A DNA stretch of 64,000 nt. It comes from Ipomoea triloba (lineage: Eukaryota > Streptophyta > Magnoliopsida > Solanales > Convolvulaceae). A program made the position numbers and the translations under genes. The notes under the pieces were generated by a model. That model worked only from the letters and a program-made list of their open reading frames with translations. It was not told the DNA's origin and ran no database searches. This document shows positions 21,586 through 30,968 of this stretch, piece by piece. Location: NCBI RefSeq assembly GCF_003576645.1, contig NC_044918.1:18938577-19002576 (forward strand), given 5' to 3'. Numbering within the stretch: position 1 is the stretch's first letter; each line of letters begins with the position of its first letter.

Positions 21586-24327
21586 ATGGCTATTTCTCTT
21601 GTCAATTTACTAAATACAATACACTTCCATTTTCTACAACCTCTTCCTTGTTTGAGTGTTGATGATAGAGAAAGAATAATGATCCAATCTTTGTGTAAGA
21701 AGCTCCGATTTTTGCAAGACTTTTTGGAGGATTCTGAGAAGAACAACATCAACTGCCCGGCATGGAGAGGCTTGGAGACAGAGATCAGAGATGTAGCTGC
21801 TGAAGCAGAGAGAAAAATTGAATCAAAATTATATAAACACTATTTGTTCTACAACGAGAAGACAGAGATCAGAGATGTACCTGTTAAGCCTTGTGAGAGT
21901 CTTCATCAGACCTTGAAACAAGTAAAGGGAGACATTGAATCACTTCAACGGAGGATTCTGCAGATTGAGAGCAATCGCAATCACTCGTTAGAGCCGCCAA
22001 CAAGAAACGCAGCAATACAGAATATCAAAGCTGATAGCTCGTCCAAACGTTTTTCAGAGCCCAACAATGTAATGGTAGGATGCGACGATGAGTTTGAAAC
22101 CATCAAGCGCAAGCTCATTTCAGATTCAAATAACCTGGAAGTCATCTCAATCACAGGTATGGGAGGCATCGGCAAGACTACTTTAGCTCAAAGAGTCTAC
22201 AATGATAAAGCCGTGATTGCTTCTCATTTTGACATTCGAGCATGGACTACTGTATCTCAACAACACAATCTTAGAGAAATGCTCTGTGACCTTCTCGGTT
22301 CTAATGACACCGACCTAGATATCTCTGATCTAGCAAGTCAACTACGCCGAAAGTTGTTGGGTCAGAGGTATCTCATTGTCATAGATGATATATGGAACAC
22401 TCAAGCATGGGATGACATTCATAGATGTTTCCCAGAAGAAGATTTCAATGGGAGTCGAATATTGCTGACTACACGGCTCAAACAGGTGGCTGACTATGTT
22501 AGTTCTGGTAACAATCTTTATTCCATGCGATTCTTAAATCTCAATGAAAGTTGGAGTTTATTTTACAAGAAAGTATTTGTAGAAAAAAAATTCCCCCTTG
22601 AATTTGAGAAAATTGGTAGAGATATTGCTGAAAAATGCCAAGGATTACCCCTAACAATTATAGTGGTTGCTGGGCTTCTTTCCTCCTCATTCAACAAGCC
22701 ATCACTAAATCAGTGGGAGAATGTTGTTGCAAATTTGGATCAGTTGCTTAACACAGATCCCGAAAAGAAATGTTCAAAAATACTCTCACTAAGTTACAAC
22801 CACTTACCTCTGCATTTGAAAGCTTGTTTTTTATACTTTGGGATTTTCCCAGAAGATAGGGTGATTAAAGTGAAAAAGTTGATTAGGCTATGGATTGCCG
22901 AAGGATTCTTAAAGTTAGAGTTGAATAAAACTATGGAAGAAGTGGCATATGCTTACTTAAAGGATCTTGTTGATAGAGGTCTAGTTCAAATTGATAAGTG
23001 GAGCCATTCTGATAACAAAATCAAGTATTGTAAGCTCCATGATGTGCTGCATAGCTTTAGCTTGAGAGAGGCTAAGAGGGAGAAGCTTTTGTTTGTTACA
23101 AATGAGAATCATAATGTGCCTGAGGTTGTATTAGCAACAAGCAGCTTGGACCGAAAAGTTTGCCGTTGGGTCGTCTGTTGTCGATTAAGGGATAAACATT
23201 ATGATCCAATTAGTCGATCAAGGTATTATATGGCTCACACATCCCATGAATTGTGTTCTTTTCTATATCTTCCTCGTCATTCTATTGTACGCAATTCCAT
23301 AATACTTCCCTATTCTAAACTGAAACTGCTAAGGGTGTTGGACATAAGTCATTCTCTAAATCACTACCTACCAAGAGAAATAGTGGATCTTGTTCATTTG
23401 AGATACTTAGCCCTACGCATTTACCAGGAGGCATCTATTAATGATTACCAGTGGTGTAAGCTTAGATGTTTGCAGACTATCATTATTTTTGGTTATTTGG
23501 CATCTTTTACACCAAATAATATTTTGGGTATGCCACAAATAAGGCATGTTCATATCTCTCAAGGGATTCTTAATTACCTCCATCTCCCAAAATTGGTTCA
23601 AGGAAATCTACAAACTCTATCTTGGTTGAATCTACCTCAACGTTTGCAAACTGAGCCAGACTTCAAAGGGATTCCAAACCTGAAGGAACTTGGGATTCGT
23701 TTAATGGGCTATGACCCTTATTACAAAATGCATTCTTTAAGTGAAAAACCTTGGGGTTTACTACCACATATTTCAATGGAAGGTCTTCTCAATTTGCATC
23801 AGCTGGAGAACTTAAAATTTGAAACAAATCAATGGTCTCTGAAATGTGACCTCAAACTTCTAAAAGCTTTTCCACCAAATCTCAAGAAGTTGACCCTTAG
23901 AGGAACACATTTTTCATGGGAGGATATGGCCATTATTAACACATTGCCTAACCTTGAGGCTCTAAAATTGAGAGAGGATGCTTTCTGTGGCCCAGAGTGG
24001 AAAGCAACAGGAAATGGCTTCTGCAAATTAAAGTATTTGGAAGTTACTGCACATTCAAGTCTCAAGCATTGGAGTGTGGATGCTGATCATTTCCCCATTC
24101 TTGAATGCATATTTCTTAATCAGTGTCATCTTTTGGTGGAATTTCCAACTGGTTTTGGTGAGATTAACACATTGCAGTTAATTGATTTAAAGAATTGTCC
24201 TTCCCGCCTTGTGACTTCTGCTAAAAATTTTCAAGAAGAGCGGCAGGATCTTGGAGACGATAAACTTGTTCTCCGTGAATTTTATACTGCCTCAGAGGTA
24301 ATATTTTCTAATTTAATTTTGATTTAA
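21586..24327 (+). CDS. NLR-B: CC-NBS-LRR resistance protein, R1-like
   Basis: Intracellular immune receptor of 913 residues. The frame is open upstream to 21451, but the start is placed at 21586 (MAISLVNLLNT) because every paralogue starts there, in the context TTCAATATAATGGC. P-loop GMGGIGKTT at 191-199, kinase-2 IDDIW (D267, D268), GLPL about 353, LHD 484-486 instead of MHD, then LRRs to the end. The CC region lacks the 60-residue insertion of NLR-A/C. It has its own small duplication: a 20-nt repeat of the TEIRDV codons (about 21779 and 21864) adds a few residues before the PCESLHQTL segment. A likely AG|GTAATATTTT splice donor near the end means the annotated C-terminus may be intronic. 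No frame damage seen. Confidence 0.9.
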   Translation: MAISLVNLLNTIHFHFLQPLPCLSVDDRERIMIQSLCKKLRFLQDFLEDSEKNNINCPAWRGLETEIRDVAAEAERKIESKLYKHYLFYNEKTEIRDVPVKPCESLHQTLKQVKGDIESLQRRILQIESNRNHSLEPPTRNAAIQNIKADSSSKRFSEPNNVMVGCDDEFETIKRKLISDSNNLEVISITGMGGIGKTTLAQRVYNDKAVIASHFDIRAWTTVSQQHNLREMLCDLLGSNDTDLDISDLASQLRRKLLGQRYLIVIDDIWNTQAWDDIHRCFPEEDFNGSRILLTTRLKQVADYVSSGNNLYSMRFLNLNESWSLFYKKVFVEKKFPLEFEKIGRDIAEKCQGLPLTIIVVAGLLSSSFNKPSLNQWENVVANLDQLLNTDPEKKCSKILSLSYNHLPLHLKACFLYFGIFPEDRVIKVKKLIRLWIAEGFLKLELNKTMEEVAYAYLKDLVDRGLVQIDKWSHSDNKIKYCKLHDVLHSFSLREAKREKLLFVTNENHNVPEVVLATSSLDRKVCRWVVCCRLRDKHYDPISRSRYYMAHTSHELCSFLYLPRHSIVRNSIILPYSKLKLLRVLDISHSLNHYLPREIVDLVHLRYLALRIYQEASINDYQWCKLRCLQTIIIFGYLASFTPNNILGMPQIRHVHISQGILNYLHLPKLVQGNLQTLSWLNLPQRLQTEPDFKGIPNLKELGIRLMGYDPYYKMHSLSEKPWGLLPHISMEGLLNLHQLENLKFETNQWSLKCDLKLLKAFPPNLKKLTLRGTHFSWEDMAIINTLPNLEALKLREDAFCGPEWKATGNGFCKLKYLEVTAHSSLKHWSVDADHFPILECIFLNQCHLLVEFPTGFGEINTLQLIDLKNCPSRLVTSAKNFQEERQDLGDDKLVLREFYTASEVIFSNLILI

Positions 24328-24907
24328 TCACCATTTTGGTCCTTCAATTGTTTTTCAACTGTTTTATTTCAACCAATTTAACCATAGAATTGTTTAAAAT
24401 TTCGTCAATTAAACCTTTTAGGGATCAAAATGACACTAAAACAAACTGATTGTTTAGCGATATATACTTAGTAGCGGTTATATATAACCGCCTCTAAATG
24501 ACTATTTGAGGCGGTTATAAAAATCACCACTAATTTAATATGGAAACGTAAATAATTAATTGTTAGCAATAATTATTTGCGGTGGTTCATCATAACCACC
24601 ACTAAAACACTACTGACAAAGATGGGTAAATAGGAATTCCTTCAATGTTCTCGGCTTGTCTCTCTTTCTAAACTCTATGGTTATTTTCAAGATATTTTGG
24701 TGTTGAGAGAATATGGATTTTCCAGGGAAAGCTAAAAGAGATCGATTGTTTGGTTGTCTATCCAACCATATGGCCAATAAGTTTTCAACAGTTTTTGAAG
24801 TCACTTTAATTTTTCTATAGGGTCGCTGGGTGGGCTATGATACTTGAGTACATTACTCTTGGTGCAGCTGCTGCTCATGGCATATCTCCGAATTTGGTGA
24901 GTTGAAA
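24328..24907. other. Spacer with CACTA-like subterminal repeats and one exon-like piece
   Basis: At 24470-24610 there are inverted short repeats (GCGGTTATATATAACCGC, TTTGAGGCGGTTAT, GGTGGTTCATCATAACCACC) like CACTA subterminal repeats; no TIR or target duplication is certain. At about 24826-24900, bounded by AG and GTGAG, a frame reads WAMILEYITLGAAAAHGISP, reminiscent of a cationic amino-acid transporter segment. This is weak evidence. Confidence 0.4.
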
Positions 24908-26330
24908 TTTGTTTATTATTCTATTATGTTTCTTGACCATTATGTTTTCCCATACATGGGTGTTCCATTAGACTTTAAAGAACTCATTTCACTGAAATGT
25001 ATCAGATAAAAAGATATGATGTTGCTTATGAATTCTGATTTTATTTATTCTAGGCAATCCTAGTCCTAGAATAATCATGTTTACTTGTTAGTTATTATAG
25101 ATGTCTTAAATGTATGTCTATGATTTGTAGAGGTCTAAGTTTAAATTCTGAATTTTATGCTATTATTGCACAGGTTACTTATTATGCCGAAGTGCCGAAC
25201 TTATCAATTTGTTGTTTCTTCCATTTGTTGTTTTTATCAGTTTTACTTAATAAGTTCCTTTACAGGCACACACTATGAAGCAATTGGTTCTGAATTCGGA
25301 GCAGTCAATTAGGACAATTGGTGGATATCCTGGGAGGTAATACACCTTTCTATGATCAGTTTATTTGTGATGAAAAATTGTGAAGATAACCCAAAACTTA
25401 GATGTAATTACCGCCGAAATTACAAGAGACCAAAGTTTAGTGCTTCGTTCTCTTTGCTGATGTTCTGAATTTGTTTAGAAGCATTATGATTGTGTTTGGG
25501 TACTTGAAATTAATGAAAAGATTTTCAACTTTTTAGGTTGTAGTAATTAGATTTGATGGCTAAGAGTTCATTTAAGCAACAACATGAACTTGGTGTTAAT
25601 TTTCTGAGTGGAATAATTTCAGAGAAGAGGCTGGCCGGATTAGGGAAAAATCCAGAGAGAATTATAGTGAGAATATCAAGTTTCTGCCCTAATTTTTGTA
25701 TTTGAATGATTGATTTTTAACCTAAATTTCTTATCCATAATATTTGCGCCTCTGTTGTCAAATCGTGCCTAAAATGTAAGGGAATTGGATAGAGTTTGAA
25801 TTTATTGCTTTTTTCTTGAGATATATCAAATCAATTATTGATGGTGGAGTTGGTTTTGCTTTCATCAATGTTGCTGGCAAAAATGATTACCCATTCTATG
25901 TGTTCTTTATTCAATCAATTATAAATCCCTCTCTAATGGAATGGGGGATGTTTGAGATGTTCATTGTATAGTCGCTAACATCTAAATAAATATTGCTAAA
26001 GGGAGGAATTGAGTATAAATGTATAATTACACTATTAGAGTAGTAAAAGCAGCTCCTTTTACTTGATATTCTTACAGTACACTTTCAAATTGATCAGTTC
26101 CACAATGTTTTAAAATTCTTTCATCACCTATAATTAACTTTGAAACTTGTGCTGATGAGTGCTACCTTGTAGGTCGAGGACTTTGTATCTGGCGGAAGAA
26201 TTTTTCACTCCTTAGACTGTGATGGTGAATTTGCAGTTCCCTTGGGGGAAGGTGGAAACTTTGCTTCATTGAAGGCTGTTTTGAAACTTTGGCTGGGTGA
26301 ATTTAATGCCACTAGTTTCCAATTGAGCAA
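24908..26330 (+). pseudogene. Unrecognised multi-exon gene remnant, downstream of NLR-B
   Basis: Contains exon-like pieces bounded by AG and GT: 25266-25336, 25623-25666 and 26173 to about 26330. The last reads VEDFVSGGRIFHSLDCDGEF and continues to LWLGEFNAT. A further coding-like stretch CNTHFDLEECDDAFAERTYQ follows at 26522-26583. The pieces do not join into one long frame by inspection and I do not recognise the family. The portion 24908-26213 is duplicated after NLR-A (17159-18480), where the last piece is cut off. It may be a captured or truncated host gene, or part of a larger transposon. Confidence 0.4.
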
Positions 26331-26791
26331 CAGCTCCTGCATCAGCTCAACTTCAATTCGTGTATTCATTCATTGTGTTGTATTCATTATCATGTTTCAT
26401 GCATCGATCTGCTCAGCTTCTTGTATTTTGAGAATAGTGTTTTATGAATACAAATATTATTTGAATGTTATTATTTCACAAATATTAGTTACAATTGATT
26501 TTCTTTCCAATTATTTGTGATTGCAATACGCATTTTGACTTGGAGGAGTGTGATGATGCATTCGCTGAAAGGACATATCAATGACGCAAAGCAGCTGCAT
26601 AACCAGTTTCATCAGGCTATTTATATCAATAATTTTTGAATTTGTTATGATTTCCTATTTCTTTGCAAGTTACCATTTATGACTGTTGCTTTTTTTTTTA
26701 GTATTTAAAGTTTAGGATTTAGATTGTTTTTCATAAGCATTTTGAGATTTGAATTAATGATAATTGGGAGAGGAAGAACTCCAAAACTTCT

Positions 26792-27824
26792 TCAACTTTG
26801 TTTTATTATCCTTATTTTGTCAGTAGCAATTATAGGTAGAAAAAGTTCCAAAACTTCCCCGTACCCCCGGCTAGGCCCTCGAGCCCTGTACATCGCCCAG
26901 TGACGCGTTCTCAGGTCTCTAAGCCCGCAACATAAACACACTTTCAAGTGTGGAGGCAAGTGGTAGTAACTTAGTGAAAGTATTTTTGAACATCTTTCTT
27001 CCGTATCCATGCTGAGCAATAATTTCAAATTTTCAGTAACAATACCCCCCTGGTTTAGGGATTCCTTGTTGATTGAGGTGATTAGCCCAGCAACCACAAT
27101 TATTGTTAGAGGTAATCCTTGACATTTTTCAACAATACTTCTACAAATCCTTTTAAATTGGGCAAGAAATTTTTTTTCCTCAAATACTTTCTTGTAAAAT
27201 AAATTCTTACTTTCATTGAAATTTAGAAATCGCATGTAATGAGAATTGTTACTTACACTAGCATAGTCGGCCACCTGTTTTAGCCTTGTAGTTAACAATA
27301 TTCGACTCCCGTTGAAATCCTCTTTTGGAAAGCATCTATGGATGTTGTCCTATGCCTTGGTGCTCCATATATCATCCATAACAATTAGATACCTCTTATC
27401 CATCAATGCTTTAAGCAGTCGAGTTGCTGGAGGATCATTAGAGATGGCTCTTTCATTGATGCTAATTGCTGGAAGATCAGTAAGGTCAATTGCTGGAGGA
27501 TCATCATTAGAGGTGTCTCCTTCAATGGTACTGCCAACAGTGCTCCTTTTACCAATACAACCCAGAAGGTCAAGAAGTATTTCTTCAAAGTTATACTCTT
27601 GAGATACAGTAGTCCATACTCGAACGTGAAAATGAGAAATAATTGATGTATTTTCATAGACTCTTTGAACTAAGAGAATCCTCCAAAAAGGCTTGCAAAA
27701 ATCGAATCTTCTTACACAAAGATTCCACCATTTCTGTATCATCAAGAATCAAACATGGAAGAGGCTGTTGGAAATGGAAGTGTAGTGTATTTAGTAGACA
27801 AGTGATAAGAGCGAACGCAGTCAT
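26792..27824 (-). pseudogene. NLR-F: inverted, internally deleted NLR pseudogene
   Basis: The only NLR on the minus strand. The start (27824) gives an N-terminus close to NLR-G, not to NLR-A to E. After about 50 codons the CC region is fused directly to VQRVYENTSIISHFHV, so the rest of the CC domain and the P-loop are deleted. Kinase-2 (LIVMDDIW), RNBS-B (LTTRLKQVADY), GLPL and a truncated NB-ARC end follow, in more than one frame. The segment before kinase-2 is expanded by short repeats (ISNDPPATRL and similar). At 26865-26930 the frame runs into a GC-rich sequence foreign to NLRs. There is no LRR. Not functional as a receptor. Confidence 0.85.
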
Positions 27825-27849
27825 TGAAGATGGAGTGGACCAAAATTTT

Positions 27850-28436
27850 TAAGACTCAGAATGTGAAAGAGATGAATTGAAGCAATAATGAAAATTTTCT
27901 TTCACCAATAGTTTTATACTTTTCTTTGAGCCATTATGACTTCATGAGGATCTAGGATTGGCTGTAACCGAGTGTGCTATGTTAATAATTTTTTTATTAA
28001 AAAAAAAAACTATTTTGTTTCAAATATACTATCAAACTATGTGCTAAACAATAATTATATTCCTAAATTATAAAAAATTATAATTAAACATTTTAATTTT
28101 CAAATTGGTATAATTGAATAATAACTTGTCAAATATAATTGATGCAATTAAGCTAGTAAGCTCTAGGTAAAAAATTGGTTAAAAGAGACGTGGATCTTAA
28201 CTGACGTTGATGAATACAAATATATAAATTAGAAAAAAGTGTCAAACAGAGTATCGAACTTCTTTAACGGTTATACAATAAAATGTCAACATCAAATTTT
28301 TGTGTGAGTGAGTAAAAGTAAAGAGTAGAATCTGGGAGTCCAAGTAGTATTTTTCTTTGTATTTACTTCAACACCTGTAAAAATTAATAAAATAGATAAC
28401 ATAACCCACATGAATAATTCACCAATCATTATTTAA
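27850..28436. other. Intergenic, nothing recognised
   Basis: AT-rich spacer without coding frame, TIR or tandem repeat that I could support. Confidence 0.5.
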
Positions 28437-28479
28437 TGGACCATGGTCCACACATTTATGTGAACCATAAATAAAAGGC

Positions 28480-28860
28480 AAATTATACCGTGCATCACGG
28501 TGCACACAACAATGTGCACCACGTACGTAAACGACGTCGTTTTGAGCATTGTAAATTAACCGTCCCTTTTTTTGAAAATCATGTTTCCCGTTTCGGCCGG
28601 TCTGTGTATTTATGTTAATATCATGTGTATTCTAAGTAATCGTTCTGTGTATTCCAGGCAATCATTCTGTGTGTTCCAGGCAACTGTTCTGTGTATTCAT
28701 GTTAGTAACACATGTTGTGATGTGTCTGTGCATTCTAATGTTTAGGAGGATGAGTTCTGTGTATTTTGTGTCAATATTCTGTGTATTCATGTTATTAACA
28801 CAGGTTGTGATGTGTTTGTGCATTCGAATGTTAGGAGAGGTTTCTAATATTATAGAAGAG
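28480..28860. mobile_element. Truncated TIR element with internal TCTGTGTATTC repeats
   Basis: The left end GGCAAATTATACCGTGCATC resembles the end at 2143. Next come GGTGCAC palindromes, then AAACGACGTCGTTT at 28529-28542, as in the element at 7270-7875. The interior is an irregular array of CTGTGTATTC-type words (at least six) with a longer repeat ending GTGATGTGTYTGTGCATTC. No matching right end was found. Confidence 0.5.
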
Positions 28861-28888
28861 AAATAATAGAGTCGGGTGGGACAGAGTC

Positions 28889-29105
28889 CTAGTACAGCGT
28901 GCTAGCCTGTGAAACTGCCGCAGAAGTTAACGAATGAGCAATCACATTTTGTGACCTCAGAACGAAACAAAAACGACAAGAAATAAACTCTGAAACAAAC
29001 TTCCTGCATTCGTCCATAAATAAGCCTGCATAAGATAAATAGGGAGATAGAACTGAGTTTAAACCACTGCAGAGCTGGATGCAATCGGTATGAACGTCAA
29101 TTAGT
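28889..29105 (-). pseudogene. LINE RNase H fragment
   Basis: A minus-strand frame encodes the C-terminal part of an RVT_3-type RNase H (CRFCFVLRSQNVIAHSLTSA; compare the usual V.R..N..AH.L pattern). Only this piece remains. Confidence 0.6.
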
Positions 29106-29386
29106 TTGAAACTTATTTCAACATTATTCACATATTATTTCAACTCAAAACAAAAGTTGTGACCTCTGATCTATTTGAACACCTGTAAAGATTAATAAAG
29201 TAAATAATGTGACCCACATGACATGAATTGAATAATTCTTGTGTAGTTGTGTGTCCCACACTCCACTAATATACTTTTGTCAAATATCTTTACACACTTA
29301 AACCAAGATGCATCCACCACATTTACAGGCCAGCTGCTAGCACATATATACATCATTTACAATTTGATCTCTCTTAACCTACCACA

Positions 29387-29392
29387 CACGTG
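29387..29392 (+). promoter_or_regulatory. G-box CACGTG of NLR-C, displaced
   Basis: Same ACACGTGTCCACA block as in the other NLR promoters, but 1,582 bp before the NLR-C ATG instead of about 120-190 bp. Upstream NLR-promoter homology (TTTACAGGCCAGCTG) continues to its left. The matching leader resumes only near 30890. Confidence 0.6.
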
Positions 29393-29404
29393 TCCACATT
29401 GGGA

Positions 29405-29809
29405 TAAGTGAGGTTTTTGGATTGGTTTTTGAAGTGTCAACTAGAAAAGAGAAGAAAAAAAAACAGTAATGAGCGTAATCTGACATTTAAAAAAAAAAAG
29501 ACAATTAAAACGCGCCAGCCGGTGCGTGTATTGCACGCGCCCACCTTGTTGTTGGTTGTGCATGAAACACGCACAACTGCCAACTTTCTCTACCTTTTCT
29601 CTCTCTTGATAGGACCCACTAAAACCTCACTTGCAGGGGAGCTTATTTCTTCTCTCTTCACTACTCATCAAATCATGATGGGTAAAAAAGAAAAAAAATC
29701 CGTTATATTTTTAATATAATAATGTAACTTTTAATATGAAAAGAAGTTGTATATATAGTGTATTTTGGTTATTATGACAAAATAACACTAAACAAACATT
29801 ATATTTTAA
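29405..29809. other. Spacer between NLR-C promoter block and MITE pair
   Basis: Not present in the other NLR promoters. No gene recognised; the small frame at 29408-29719 has no family features. Confidence 0.5.
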
Positions 29810-30255
29810 GGGTCACACTTGTGTGAGACCTTAAGACGGGTCGGGTCGAATCAACATGTAAATGTCATATTTATATACTCAAATGTAATACTAATCAGGA
29901 ATAAAATAGAGATAAGGGAAAATGTAATACTTTTGAGAGAAAATATAATACTTTTGCATTTTGATGTAAAAGTATTATATTTTTCATCAAAAGTATTACA
30001 TTTTTCATAATAAGTAATGCTGGCAAGTGCCCCTTATTTATAAGGGAAAATATAATACTTTTGCGGAAAAATATAATGTAATACTTTTAAATCGAAATGT
30101 AAAAGTATTACATTTACTCTTATAAGTAACAAAAATTTATATTCTTGATTAGTATCACATTTGAGCATATAAGTATGACATTTGTGCGTATAAATATTAC
30201 ATTTTCATATTGACCGATCTCATCTCACAGTGAGGCGGTCTCGCACAAGCTTTTG
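29810..30255. mobile_element. MITE, GTAATACTTTT family, copy 1
   Basis: Begins GGGTCACACTTGTGTGAGAC and ends with an inverted-type GGTCTCGCACAAGC. The inside is a long imperfect inverted repeat of GTAATACTTTT and its complement AAAAGTATTAC. Copies are also at 30317 and 62797. Confidence 0.7.
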
Positions 30256-30272
30256 CCTTTTCCATACATGTT

Positions 30273-30289
30273 CCCCCCCCCCCCCCCCC
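30273..30289. repeat. Poly-C tract (17 C)
   Basis: Uninterrupted C run between two MITEs, unusual in this AT-rich window and prone to length error. Confidence 0.9.
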
Positions 30290-30316
30290 ATATTGTCGCC
30301 TCCCGTCGTGACCTTA

Positions 30317-30625
30317 GGTCACACTTGTGTGCGACCATTTCACGGATCCTTATTCGGGCGGGTTGAGCGGGGTCAATATGAAAATGTAATACTAATTAAG
30401 AATATAGTGTTCGTTACTTATAAGGTAAATGTAATACTTTTAATCAAAATGTAAAAGTATTAAATTTTTCTTCACAAATATTATATTTTTCCATATAAGT
30501 AATAAACATTTTATTTGTTATTAGTATTACATTTTCTAGTATAAGTATTATGTTTGATCTTGACCCAACTCGACCCGTCTTACGTACAAGGAAATGTGAT
30601 AGGCTCTCTCACAAATTTTTGCTAA
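30317..30625. mobile_element. MITE, GTAATACTTTT family, copy 2
   Basis: Starts GGTCACACTTGTGTGCGACC, runs through AATGTAATACTTTTAATC and the inverse arm, and ends near GGCTCTCTCACAAATTTTTG. Confidence 0.65.
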
Positions 30626-30968
30626 TTACCTTTTAAGTTAGGTTATAAACCAATTAGGCTAGGTGAAAGTAATTAATTGTAGAGATGGGAAGTGCATATA
30701 TGATATATATAGTATTTTCCATACTATTTAAATGGGTCACTTCATGTCTAGCTTTAATTTATCTTCAAAGTGACCTTTAATTTCTGTCCGCAAACTTTGT
30801 TGGAAGAAGACAGTACAGTTTTGTTCGATCACACTCATGAATAATTCATGATGGTTCCAAGAAAAGTATAAACAAACTACTTGGATGTATCTCTTGAGAT
30901 AGAGAGATTATATTCTGAGTTTCTTAAACATTTCCTTCGCTGTGTTCGATCAATCTTCATTCAATATA

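Noticed and set aside
24470..24610. CACTA transposon terminus
   Set aside because: Subterminal-type repeats are present, but no CACTA...TAGTG ends with 3-bp duplication could be placed; kept only as a weak note.
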